Shown here piece after piece: positions 1-12,060 of a stretch of DNA of 25,582 nucleotides. The notes under the pieces are model-generated. The model searched no databases and was not told the DNA's origin. It worked only from the letters and a program-made list of their open reading frames with translations. The stretch comes from Saccoglossus kowalevskii (taxonomy: Eukaryota > Hemichordata > Enteropneusta > Harrimaniidae), in contig NW_003105615.1 of assembly GCF_000003605.2 (NCBI RefSeq), forward strand, positions 133,198 to 158,779, in the 5' to 3' direction. A program made the position numbers and the translations under genes. How positions within the stretch are numbered: the first letter of the stretch is position 1; the number at the start of each line of letters is the position of its first letter.

Positions 1-1498
1 GAATGAATCATCAGTATGCCTTAAATTTAAAGGAAATGTCAGCAATAAAAATGTCTGTAACGGTAAATCCTACAATCAGAAGATTATTTGGGGAAACTTT
101 ATCGTAAATTGTTTATAATTATAAATTTTAATGTTTAAGATACAGCAGTAGTCGGTCAACAAAAGAATATTATTATTATTTCTTACACAATTTGAAAAAA
201 TAACAAATATTTTTTTTTTTGTAATATGTTGATCAGAATGAGAATAAATATTTGGAGTAACATAGCAATTTAGCTGATGAAATTTATCAAAATGTTTTTG
301 TTCTCATGATTGATACTAAATGTTGATCTATTTGTAAATAATGTTCTTATTGAAAAACATATAAACAATGATTGGCGATAATGAAAACAAAAATTTGATA
401 TATTAAAGATTTTTACAAATAATATATGTGAATTCTAAATGTAATTGTGTTTTATCAAGGCCTTGTATTAAAGATAACGACATGTAACAGTGATATCTAC
501 ATTACTGATATGTAAGATTACATGAATGCATGCAATGAACATCCCATTCCATTCCATCCTATTCTAACCAATGGCATAACAGAACACAGTAAATGATTAC
601 ATTAACAGAATTGGGTGTGTTTTTACCATATTTATAAATGCAACAAGGATGTAAAGCAAATTACAATTAAAGACACTAAAAGCCAAAGATCAACACTAAC
701 CAGTTCTTTCACAGACTCACTCATTTGCACTAGTATTTTTAGAAATTTAAATTTGTCATTCAATTCTGTGTTTATTGCGCAATTCATGCGACTCTTTTTT
801 AATTCTCATGAGATCTTCATATAATATCACACCACTTTGGAAACCCTATACATATTCAGAGTAACATGTATGTATTATTTTCTGGATCTGACTGAACATT
901 ATATTATACTATATTATAATAATTTATGCCTAGAAGTATAATATTGAATAAATTATAATGTGTGAAAGGTCATCCTCTGTTTCAAATTCCAAATTGTAAT
1001 TCCAGTTGCTTCAGAAAATGGACATCAAAGTCCAGGAAGGTCAAAGGTTACGTAACCTACATGTACAATGTCTAATGTACAGGTCAGGCTGAAGGACAAT
1101 AACTTTCGTTAGTTAACTAGTAATTATTTGATACAACGTTGTATGCTTTACAATTCACAGTAGGAATAGACAAACACTACACTAGTACATAAGTAATTCA
1201 GGTTATTTTGTTGTTTCAGCAGACTTTGTACACTCTTTGATTAAAACAACAAACAATTAGAAACTGTAGTAGGCATACTGCTGTTTTTAATTCAGAAAAG
1301 GTTGTAATAAAATCTTGGTCAGAAGAAGACTATCATTTGTAGTAGTAATACATCATAAGGGATATGATGGGTCAAGCCTGAATTAAATGCCTATATTTTT
1401 TGATATAAGATGACTATAGGAACCCAATGTCAACAGTGGGGATTAGACAGGGTCATTAATGGAGGATTTGTCATAATCATTTAATTAAAGTCAGACAT
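1..1498. other. A+T-rich non-coding DNA, no gene seen
   Basis: No frame here looks like a conserved protein. The visible landmarks are simple: a run of T near 210-220, a short ATTCC-type pentamer patch at about 545-563, and a very A+T-rich self-complementary patch around 900-960. A 30-codon open stretch preceded by an AG dinucleotide near 1009-1014 resembles a splice acceptor, but it has no recognisable homology and I do not call it an exon. Confidence 0.6.
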
Positions 1499-1501
1499 AT
1501 A

Positions 1502-2480
1502 TGCTATGTTCACACGGCAGCATTCTATCGGAGCCGAACTACTGCTCCTCCCACGGATTAACAGAAGATTATCTCCAATGCGTTCATACGGTCGGGAGCC
1601 AAACGAGAGCCGAGATCTGCCAGAGTTCGATTCAGTTCGATCAGAGCCAAACGGAACAGTGCACTCGAATAATGAGCATGACAAATCTGTACTGACATCG
1701 ATTTTGGTGTCGTGTTTGTGTTGTTTCTTTACATGGCACGATGCTGATTGCCTGGGAGAAAAAAAAGTCGCGAGTCTGAGCATGGAGGTAGAAAAGACAT
1801 TGCCCTAGTGTTATTATTTAGGTACATGTACTAGTACCTCGAATAAACAGGAAACACGGCAGCTAAAATGTGTTACAACCTATTATTTACTGTCATGCAA
1901 AATTACCATTTTGTAATTATTCAACTGTTAGTGATATCTAAACAACTAGTACTATGAAGAATCACAGTCCCTCTATCCTCTCAGTATATCATAGAGGGGC
2001 TGCGGAAGAATCTAAGCCTACTAGTTCGCTTCTACGATTTTTCTTTGGTGTCGTTAAAACGTTTTCATTCAGTCGTTCTTTCAAGTTTTTGTTGCTTAAT
2101 GTCATACACCATTTTTCCTGTTTCCCGTTGACCTATCAATCTATCGCAGTGCAGTAATTCTTTTCTCTGCCAAGTGTATATTAGGGCGCGTACCTCTTCT
2201 TCAAGCCGGAAATTGCGTGAAATTACAAAATATGTTGTCTCTGCCATAATTGAAATGATAGGTTACTTGAAGAAGATGATTGAGGGCGTGATTTTGGCTC
2301 CGATAGTTGGGCCCTGATGCGTTTACACGATCGGAGCCATGTCGGGACTCAACCCTATCGGCATTCAACCCCGATGGTTTAGTGGAGCCGAACTTGGCTT
2401 GAGCCGAACGCGTTCACACGGCCATATTTGCTGGCTCGAGCCGTAGGGCTCCAATAAAATGCTGTTGTGTGAACGTAGCA
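1502..2480 (-). mobile_element. Degenerate DNA transposon, PIF/Harbinger-like
   Basis: The two ends are inverted copies of each other over about 35 bp (1502-1536 and 2446-2480), with roughly 29 of 35 positions matching and a shared core GTTCACAC. Both are flanked by ATA (1499-1501 and 2481-2483), which would be a 3-bp target duplication. Inside the ends, motifs of the type GTTCACACGG and GGAGCCGAAC recur in both orientations (about 1579-1660 and 2290-2460), as subterminal transposase-binding repeats often do. The element is richer in G+C than its surroundings. A minus-strand frame (2065-2247) resembles the Myb/SANT-like accessory protein of PIF/Harbinger transposons, and the 3-bp duplication fits that superfamily, although its usual target is TWA rather than ATA. 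No DDE transposase is visible, so this copy is non-autonomous. The superfamily assignment is inference; the inverted repeats are seen directly. Confidence 0.7.
2065..2247 (-). pseudogene. Myb/SANT-like DNA-binding protein remnant
   Basis: This is a 60-residue frame inside the transposon at 1502-2480, starting about 235 bp from its right end. Residues about 10-50 follow the pattern of Myb/SANT-like (trihelix-type) domains: an acidic helix start RLEEEVRALIYTW with the spaced aromatic residue, then a second helix region, then a basic segment ending in MVYDIKQQ, which resembles the V-Y-x-x-I block of the family. The usual first tryptophan is replaced by phenylalanine. The frame stops just after this block, where the third helix and the C-terminal part should follow, so it is a truncated or broken copy unless an intron interrupts it. 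In PIF/Harbinger elements a protein of this kind partners the transposase and binds the element ends. The resemblance was judged by eye and is moderate. A chance frame is the alternative. Confidence 0.42.
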
Positions 2481-2570
2481 ATAGTTGGTCAGTTTTATAT
2501 ACACTACACAATATTACATTAATATTACGATAAAATTAAATTAGCATGCATGCTGGCATAGTGAATACTA

Positions 2571-2750
2571 CCGTAAAATCTGTATTAGAAGCCGCATCCC
2601 TAATAGAAGTCGCACCCATTCTTTTTGAATAATTGAGAATCTAAAATTCACCATTTCTCATATGTGTAGATGCTCTAATAGAAGCCGCATCCCCTCTGTT
2701 GCATTGTACCATTTTAATAGAAGCCGCGGCTTCTAATACAGATTTTACAG
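2571..2750. mobile_element. Palindromic MITE, family A, copy 1
   Basis: A 180-bp element whose ends are inverted repeats: CCGTAAAATCTGTATTAGAA at the left and its near-exact reverse complement at the right. TA flanks it on both sides (2569-2570 and 2751-2752), as expected of a Tc1/mariner-type target duplication. The body is built from several copies of a motif like TAATAGAAGCCGCATCCC (near 2583, 2600, 2675 and 2716). The last one forms a perfect 18-bp palindrome, TAGAAGCCGCGGCTTCTA, at 2718-2735. A second copy, about 94% identical by eye, lies at 12188-12366 in the opposite orientation. There is no coding capacity, so it would depend on a transposase made elsewhere. Confidence 0.88.
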
Positions 2751-5700
2751 TAACTAGTAAAAGTGGGCGTGGCAGGCACTGGAAACTGAAGGCAATCAGA
2801 GCATTACAGCTGCTATAAAAAACTCATCTGATAGCCATGTGTGAGATTCAAAATCACACAGTTATCATATCCAAAGTGATATATGGAAGAATAACCTTAA
2901 GCAAATGCAGTTTTTAATATATAAATATTTAGAATATGGCTTTCCTCATCAGTGTTACAATTATCAAATTTTGATCCATCAGAATGTAAAACCATCACTC
3001 AGTTTGCAAGATGTTCACATGAACTCTAGTATAAAACATTCAATATTTAAAAAAGGTGAAAAAAAATCAAAAATGTTAAGAAGAATAAGTCAGCATACTT
3101 ACAAGATTACAACAACAGCAAAGCTAAGGAGTGATGCATATTTAATACAAAGCCTTTGTACTCACACCATAAATTAAATTCTTAACAACGGAACATGACA
3201 GTTTTATTGCCATACAGGTTTCCTAATGACAATACCATAATCTAATTGTGATTGAAAATACAATTATTTTATGTACAGCCCTCAAATTAGCTAATCTGTC
3301 TACATTTCGTGATTCATAACTCACAAAAATGTTATTGGTTATAAATCATTCCATTGAAGTATTAATGAGACCAGTAATATTATCAATCAAAACACGTTTG
3401 TATTTACTGGTATGGTTCTGATAACATTTTAAAAACATGTTCCTAACAATGTATGATAAATATGAATGAAGGATGATGTTTTTTTAAATCAACAACTGTA
3501 TTAAGATGCAATGTCAGGAGCAAATTTTTTTTACAAACTCTTGTTGATTGGTCCTCTTATCCAAATGCTCAGCCAATCACAATAGTAGTTATAAACAGTT
3601 TCTAGCTGGCAGGAATCAAACCGAGTTTGCAGTTGAACAAAACACACACGTCTAACACCAGACTGTTTGTCCCTTCACTGTACAACCCAATGTTATGGTT
3701 TATTTGGCTGAGAATTCAACAATAGATGAATTGCTGTAACAGTGCAAATTGAAATCGTACATCAAGCGTGTAATTATGGCATAACATTACATAAAATAAG
3801 TAGGCACCCCAAGACAAACATCAATGTACTGAAATAATAAACACTTATAATTGCCTGAGAATAACTCTTGATGAGAGAATGAATAATACATATTTTTTCC
3901 TTCAGGACTGAGTTTTGTACTTTAGTAAATCCCTTGCCATATCCTACTGAAAGCTGAGTATATTAGCATAGTGATGTGAATAGCAAGGAAGTCCCACGAG
4001 AAAAGTTAATCCTTTACTATAAGAGCTATCGGAGATGAACGCAATTGCCTACCATCAATGAATGAATTGATTCAACATCCACAAAATTTCGGTTGAACTT
4101 TGAAGTAAACTATTACTATTACGATATATTTTGTATTTTTATGCAAATTAGCCATAACCTTTGATCATACAACATCAGTGACAGTAGCAGTGTTCATTTT
4201 GCAGTGAAACACCTACCCAAAGATTGACACATGTTTTTGAGAATATGTAACCTCTCAAGATTTTGATTTCCCGTCCATGAAATGATCAAGTCATTTCTAC
4301 AGTCTTCGCTTACAAGTAATGAGTTTTTTAAAATAGCCTGGAAGAAAATTGCAATCGTGTGATACAAATCAGTTTAAAAAAAATCATTTAAAGAAGATCG
4401 ATTCTAACCCATTACTCACGACTACACATGCAAGAACCCATTTACATGTTAATATAGAAAGAAACTACAAGATATCACCCGAAAATGAATCCACAGCTGA
4501 TTCTCTCAGGATCTCAAATTGAAACTTCTGCAATCAGAGGCTCATCATGATCACAAGAAATCCTTCACGAATTTTCAAATCACACTCCCAATGAATAAAT
4601 TGAAAGAGAAGATGCAAGGAGGTGAAATGATCACCATGGCAACACAATATCTGCCATCATCACCCAACTATGGGAATTACAGAAACTGACATAGCTATGC
4701 TCACCTCTCTTCCTTCTTTTTTTAGGTCAGAATTGCTAATCATGTCTTAATACATAATTGAAATGGTTCCATATAGGAGTACAGCAGAGGCTGGCCAACA
4801 TTGACTAAAACTAATGAATATTTTCAGCACTCATGAATAAAGTCTTTACTCTTCGCACTTCTGGATCAAGGGATGTGATGAACTTTAATGAAATTGATGC
4901 CAGTTTACCAATTATTCCGGTTAATTAGAAAAAAACAAGGGCAACTCTTTGTCATGACATTTTTTTCACAGTTTTACAATTAAAAAGTTAATTGAAATTC
5001 TCTAAACACATGTCAGAAGTAATTACTTTCTCATTCTAGGTTTGACGAGTACTAGCAAAGTACAACAGTAGAGGAAGATTCGGGTGCTAGGGAGGCCTGT
5101 GACTCGTGGTGAGTTTTTTTGTTGGATTATTGTAATACAGTGAAACTCTGCATTTGAGCTCTATTGATTGGCCTACACAGTTTGTGTGAATTAAGTGAAC
5201 AAACATTTATTTTTTTTAAATTTAATTTACAAATTGTTAGCACCTTGTTATTTTAAATGTTCATGACACAAGGAAAAATGCAATACTAATGGCATGGGCG
5301 AGATTTTGTGCAGTTAAATTATGAATATATTACACTGTCATTCCACCATTAATATAAAAGCTATTTTTAGTTACCGGTATGTTACGTTATGTATGCTTAA
5401 ATAATTTATTTGTATTTTTACTGTTAGAACAGCTTCCACAACAGTAACTGACCTGTGGTACAAGTTGACCCTTTGCCCCGTAGCCATCAAAACTGTAACA
5501 CAAACAACTGCAGGGAAGCGGCATTTACAACTCACATGAAACAGTCGACACACAACTAGAGGTCAAAGGTTGAAATGACTCAGGTGTGTCTAAACAATCC
5601 ACTCATGACAGGCAGGCATCGCAAACTGAACATTGACCTTATCGAACGTCAGCCATATTGATTCAAAGTCTATGTACTTACCTAGAAATCGGAAAACGTT

Positions 5701-6668
5701 CTTTGCGACAGTTTACGATTATAGATACGTTACTGGAACATGTTACCCAATCAAACGAAGATAAATAATCCAAGCTTTTTCTTGAAATAATTTAGGTGTA
5801 ATGTACACACAGGGCCAACCGCCCACACTTAAAAATGTTGAGAAAGACTTGACAAGGTTGAATACCTGTAAAAGAAATCAGAAAACATTTTGTTTAGTTT
5901 CAAAAGAATATTTGTGTGAATGAAATCTTAGTCAAGTATGGTACAGTGAAAGTTGTGACAGTTACAAGTGGGTAATTATCCACCTTCCACCACTTCATAA
6001 AACATTACCGGACATTTGTTCTGAAATCCAGCATATCAATATGTTTTCTATTTTAAAAGAAATTACAGCTTCTACATATGAAACAAAAGCATGCATATAA
6101 TAAACAGAATACTGTCCCTGGCGTAAATTTACATGTATAGTGTTGTATAATGATTCATAGAATTATAGCAGAGCATGTTGCAATCATACACATTAAACTT
6201 ACCAATGAGTCTCACGTAATACAATTTAGTTAAAATTAAGAGACGTACATCATATATAATACAACTATACCTCCTACGCTATACAACGTTCACCTTTGAC
6301 ACTCAACTGAGTTAATAAATAACAAAACACTGAACACACGCCAATAAGTATCCTAATCAAAAACTGATTAGACCAGATAATATGACATAACTTCAGTGTA
6401 ACATGTTCAAACAAGTAAAACTACACATCATGTATATCACACATTGGAGTTCAGTTTTAATGTCAATATTATGTACATATATTTACATAACACAGGATGG
6501 GTATTACTGGATGTTCACATACATCTTTTCTGAGATCATCAACTGTTTTCATCATTCAAAATAAAATTATTTAAAAAAAAAACATGACATGTATATTAAT
6601 GATCCAAAGTTTCAATTAAGTATAACTGGTACATTTTACAGTAATATCATTTTAAATTTGATTGGATT

Positions 6669-6681
6669 GGGGGGGGGGGGG
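6669..6681 (+). repeat. Homopolymer run of 13 G
   Basis: Thirteen consecutive G in strongly A+T-rich surroundings, preceded by two GATTGG-like steps. A similar run of 12 G occurs at 16690-16701, also followed by TTA. Such tracts are length-unstable and prone to sequencing error, so the exact count is uncertain. Confidence 0.85.
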
Positions 6682-7584
6682 TTACTATTATACATGTAAC
6701 CTTCAGTCAGTCCCCTCCCAACATTCAGATGTAATACTATGTCGTGTTTTTGACTTTTATCCGCCAAAATCTCAGCTCGTACACTATTTATTGTCATAAA
6801 TACTACACACAGTCACTGCTGTGATACTCATAGTCACATGCATCCACTTTGGCACGACATAATCGACCTGTAAGTTCGAGAAAACGCGTTTTTACGGGAG
6901 CTTGGCTGGAGCTGTTCACTACAATGTGACAAGCAAGGAAATCATTCCTATTGTTTAAGAGCATATTTATAGTATACCTGGGCCTTTAATATCCTAGGTG
7001 AGTTTCACAAAACAGATAATACTACATCTGAAAAACAATGACTAATCATAAATATAATTGACCAGATAATCTGATTAATTTTTTTCAAAATAAAGTACAA
7101 AAGGGTTTGATGTGAGAAAAATTATGAGGCATTAAAACGTCTAAGTTTTATGATTAGGGGCGATTTACAAGATGTAATGACTGATATTGTACATCGTAAG
7201 GTTCTGTCAGTCATCCTTACTAGATGGAATAAATCTTCAGGAAAACACTCATATTTTTACATTCTAATACATAATATGCATGTGTATGTGTGCAGTAAAT
7301 ACATGTAGTTGTAAAGAACCAGTCATTAAATCCAAAAATAATAGAATAGTGTTGTTCACTGACTATTATTATTACATGTACATGTACTTTATGAGTTCCT
7401 ATTAATAAAAGGACATATAAACAATATTGTCACAGTCGATCGCCAGCTCGTACTGATCAATATACATATTCTCACAGTGGTTGGCAAACATGCACAAAAA
7501 TGATGTTACAATGAAATTATACAACACAAATATATGAACATCAATGAATTGTTGAAAAACTAATTATGGATATTTATGAATATA

Positions 7585-7611
7585 TACAATGTACACTGGA
7601 GGTACATTGTA
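7585..7611. repeat. Short perfect inverted repeat
   Basis: The arms TACAATGTAC (7585-7594) and GTACATTGTA (7602-7611) are exact reverse complements around a 7-base loop. This could form a small hairpin. No element boundary or function is apparent. It belongs to the general richness of GTACAT-type palindromes in this window. Confidence 0.75.
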
Positions 7612-10016
7612 TGTGTACAGGTCACCTAAGGCTAAGCAGTTTGTGGTACGATACAATGACGACGCAAACACAATAACAGATTCAGCTTAGTCCATGTACC
7701 TCCAGCTTTTTCAGTTCAATTGCCCTACATAACAAGTTTGGCACCAAAATGTCTGAGAGAACAGAACATCGCCAACAAAGTCTATGAATCTTTTCAAAAA
7801 TATACAGAATCCAGTAACAGAGAATTCTTTTTCCCATAGAAACATGCAGTTGTCAATCAAGCGGTGACATACATTTAGTTTTTTTTATGACAATGTAGTA
7901 CAGTATCCATTCTGTTGGCAATTCCCAGGGGCACTGCTTCCTGGATGACTGAGCATGTGGCTTGAGGTAGTTAGCTACAATTAAACAGATCATTCGACTT
8001 CCTTCCAAATTTGTTCATTTTGGTTTTTTTTTTCTTCAACAAATATCATGAATTAGGCGAGAAAAAAATGATATGTTGATGACATTTGTCCACATTAATA
8101 TTCAGATGACAGAAGAGTACAGAAATAATATCGAGAATGATTTTGAGAGGCACTAAATACTAAAAAGCAAACTGACATGACAAACATTTAATGCATCTGT
8201 ATATCTGGATTCTATATGATAGTAAACTACACATGGGTAAACGTTAAATGTTCACTGGGTCAATTTACCAGGCGCAAAGAAAGAGTAGGCAGAAGATAAT
8301 GAACTTGAGTGTTTTCATTCTTCTACGTAGCCTAAACAGTAATGAGATCTCAGCAGGGAGATTGTCAGGTGATCAAACAATCTTTACACTAGATCTCATG
8401 GGGAAATCCATTCACAGACGAACCATCTATTGTAATAATAAGAAACACTAAACAGCCTTGAAACAGACCCTTGCTGCTTTTTTGTGCCTTGAGAATAATT
8501 ATGATGGCCATTAGAAGATGTAGCCTATATAAGTATTCCTGACAATACTAGCGATGCATCCAGGCATAGAAACGCCGTTCTCACTTTACTTTTGAATGAC
8601 ATAAACTATCGTACACATCACTACACACAGGGACCATGACTGGAATAGTACAGGCATTTCAACTACCACTGATAAGACTGATTGGCTGAACATTTACAGA
8701 TATAGCGCTTTCCCACTATTGATTTCTCCAAGATAACAATATCGCCCACAGAGCATCGCGCATATATATACTATACATATGAACAGAGGAAATGCCAATC
8801 ACAGGTGAGAAGAATTAGACAGATCAAACCGCAAACTGGCTTTATGAATAGTTAGAACTGTCGACCCAGATTTCAGAAAGTTAAAAGATCTATACATACA
8901 CAGGAACATTTGAATGAAGACAGAACTGTCAACTGTGTGCATAGACAGACTCACCAGAACACTGAGGTAGTCAAGCTATATATTGTAGTTTCAACACTGA
9001 TTACATATGACATAGTAATCCTGCAGAGGATATAAGGATTCACATGTACATGTACTTGGATCATCAGTGGAAATGTCAATAATGTTGGAGATCTCAGTAC
9101 AGACATGTCATAATCCACACTGCGTTTTAATAAGAATGGAAGTCTCCACTTGATAAATAACAGTTTTTGAAATTTTGACTCACAGGTCTGAGAGCTTCAT
9201 TTCCAAACACTTGGCGATAAAATATCGGTAACATTGTTCATAACTGTAATTTTACATACAATGTAACCAGTACATGTACATATACATTTTTGTACCTGAC
9301 CTGCATGGTAAGGACAGTTGAAATAAGCTCTTCAATTCAACTTATTGTAAAGTCATAATTATTCTCTGGATTTTGTTATTAATGAAAATCCGCTAAATTA
9401 AATGCACATGAACATATAAAATAACAATAGAACTCATTTGACAAATTTGTGAATTTAAAACCCAAAATATATAATGATTATCATATTGTTAAGTCAATGA
9501 GTGGATATGAAACCCCACCCACACCCCACTCCCTGCCAGATTTCAGTGTAGTATTAAAGCTAGTATATATTCAAATTCTTCCCAGTTCTCATATAAGGCA
9601 AAAACGGTGATTTGATTAAAGCCCTGTTTTGTTCTTGTTATATTATTTTGCCTAACTGTTCATTAATTTATTAAATGATGTATTGTTCATTTGTTCCAAT
9701 CATTGATAGTAATCTTCAAAATCTCCAGATCACTGTCAGCTCTGATTTCAAGATTTATTTCCCATGTACATGTACATAAATCTAAAATGTCATTGCAATT
9801 CAGCTGTCATCTCAAAGACACTTCCGAACTGACCCAGGGTCATCAACGGGTACTAAAGTAAGGCACGCAGCAGATAAACCTGTGACCAAGTTGACAAGGT
9901 TATATACAAGTCAAAAGATATAGCGGGATAGGATTAAAAAAAAAGCACAAATTACTATTTTCTGTAAACATGGGAAACAGTCATGTTTGTGTGATGTTGA
10001 TATGTATTGCAATGTT

Positions 10017-10148
10017 ATTTTTTTTTATTTATTTATGCCTATCGTCCCTCCAACCAGGCCGGTCCTGTGTCAGACACTCCACTTCCCTCCAGGTATAGCC
10101 CAACCTCCAGACATCAGCCTCTAGGTCCCGTCGCCGGGTATTTATTTT
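10017..10148 (-). mobile_element. 3' end of a LINE-type retrotransposon (5'-truncated)
   Basis: On the minus strand a G+C-rich patch reads, from about 10145 to the stop TAA at 10029-10031, as a stretch containing RRDLEADVWRLGYTW and then REVECLTQDRPGWRDD. This matches the C-terminal signature of non-LTR retrotransposon ORF2 proteins of many marine invertebrates: (T)WRR..E.D....G.TW.E...LAQDR..WR. An in-frame arginine stands where the first tryptophan is expected. An A-rich tail of AAAT/poly(A) type follows the stop directly (plus strand 10017-10028 is T-rich), as at a LINE 3' end. Upstream the frame soon meets a stop and homology ends, so this is a 5'-truncated, dead insertion of which only about 37 codons survive. 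The clade (RTE, CR1, Jockey or other) cannot be assigned from so short a piece. Target duplications were not found. Confidence 0.72.
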
Positions 10149-12060
10149 TACACAATCTCACAGATTGGAAACATTTTTTGTTTTTTTGTTTTTAAAAAGG
10201 AATTTTAAATTCCTGGTGTTACCATATCTAAATTTCAGGTTTAAAGAAACATCTCCATTTAAGGCTAATCTCACAACAAATTTCCATTCTGGATTAAAAT
10301 GACAATGGATAACAAAAGATAGATTAACATTGTAAACAACATAAACAAGTGTCCCATGATTCCTTGGTGCAATCCCTGGGTTTGGTAGTTTCCCCTTTCA
10401 CCACCCATAGTACACCTAGAAAGAGCAAAACTAAAATCAATCTTACAACTCAAGTTTGAATTTGTTACTAAAACCAAATAATTGATTTGATATAATAAAT
10501 ACGTCAGCATCTCTAATTTTGATAACTATGAAGTAGAGTTTCCACTCTATTGCGTTATTGCATTCATAAAATAAGTGCAAGCACTAGTTATCTGGTTAAT
10601 AAAGTCTTTTCAACAAGTCTAGCAGACGCAGAATTATTAACGGCAAATTGAACACCTCACAAATAATATGTACGACTGAGGTGAATAGAGCACACTGATG
10701 TCAGTCATGGTGGTCAGAACACTGATACACCAATCACAACTACAGACAATTTATTGACAGTGATTCTTGAGAATTTTATTTGACTTTTGAGGATCGAGTG
10801 AACAAAGAGCACTGATTTGGAATGTTGTAAATGGCTTAATCCTGCCAAAAGCCTCAACAGATAGTCGAAATAAATGGAGAAAATGACAACAGCTGACAAT
10901 GCGTTAAGATTTCTCAAACTACGGTATTTGGCAACATACAAATACACTTTCTCATTTTTTTCACTTCTACTTTTATATTTCAGTTAGCATATTAACTGTA
11001 TAGCCTATTTGATTTTTTAAAAAAATGACATTTTATTTGCACTCAGATATAATTAGTATTTGGAGTAATATTCTGTATTAACTGAATGAACATATTGGGT
11101 AATAAAAGAATAAGGTCATGAACTGATTTCTTGGGAATACACATCCTGATACGCACACTGTTATTCTAAGGGAAAAAAATGTATTCAACTTTCGCTTCTA
11201 CATGTAGACATTTTTACAATTTAATTTTTAATGCTACAAATTTTCATAATTTTACCAATTTGATTTAATTATTGCAAGAATAAAACAGTGTACAGCATCA
11301 CAAAATATTGTAAAAATCACTGAATTTTCACTGTGAAGAACTACTGTAATTTGATGATTTTAGGGTATTCGTAAGAGACAAAATTTAGCAAAGGTCACTG
11401 ACAATCTATGTTGCAGAACCCCAGATAATTTTTAACTGATAATAAATTCATAATTTTCACTGACTCACAAAAACTTTTTTTTCACCAAATTAATGCATTT
11501 TACACTACACCTAAGCATCCTGTGTTGATAAAAACCAAAACAGACCCTTTGCTCACCAAGACTACAGCTGCAATGGCCATCAAAATAACAGTCGGTCAGT
11601 GACTGCACCAATTGTATTTGATGCCTAAATGAACCCGATCGGGTGAACGTAAATGGTGCTAAAGAATTTCACACAAGATTGCAAATAACAATGTTGAAAG
11701 GAAACGCTGGATCAGTGCATTTATTAATAGGTTTCATTAACACCTTGCCACCTGTGTGTTGCATCAATTACCTGAGAGTCTTTCACACCACAGTATGAAT
11801 TCCACATACATTTTAATTTAGAAGTTGAAATCCAATATTTAGTGTGTGTTGTATCTACAGAAATGCAGAGGGCATGGTGTTGCCATGTCACTTCTGTGCT
11901 ACTGTGGATATCAGAAGGAAATACCACCCAAGGATGTTACACTAAGCAAGTTACTTTAATTTCGCAAGAGACAAAATTTCACAAATTCCGTGAAATCAAA
12001 AAATATTGTTGCAGCATGCCTCCATGTCTAAAAATCCTCAGCACCCTGAAATCTAATAGA
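10149..12060. other. Non-coding A+T-rich stretch, no gene seen
   Basis: Only short unconserved frames are present on either strand. I see no repeat boundary, RNA gene or strong splice pair. A pyrimidine-rich tract ending in CAG near 10965-10982 looks like a splice acceptor but has no matching open exon. Confidence 0.6.

Larger units (their letters stand above)
2753..10016. other. Long non-coding stretch, no gene supported
   Basis: I read this as intergenic or intronic. Open frames are short, compositionally ordinary and unconserved in appearance. Local landmarks are a CCAAT/TATA-like cluster at 3547-3595, two exon-like segments bounded by plausible splice signals (5040-5108 on the plus strand and 5453-5507 on the minus strand), a run of 13 G at 6669-6681, a 10-bp perfect inverted repeat at 7585-7611, and several TACATGTA repeats (for example 7373-7386 and around 9040, 9270 and 9760). 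None of these is enough to call a gene. Confidence 0.6.

Noticed and set aside
895-960. A+T-rich self-complementary patch that could be a MITE
   Set aside because: The complementarity is mostly ATTATA-type low complexity, without defined ends or target duplication.
1481-1808. Two 100-codon frames on opposite strands
   Set aside because: They overlap the transposon's left end and subterminal repeats, and one runs out through the terminal repeat. The composition reflects the repeat and not a protein.
3605-3680. tRNA-like B-box on the minus strand (GGTTTGATTCC)
   Set aside because: It differs from the consensus at the key C/G position, and no A-box or cloverleaf can be placed upstream.
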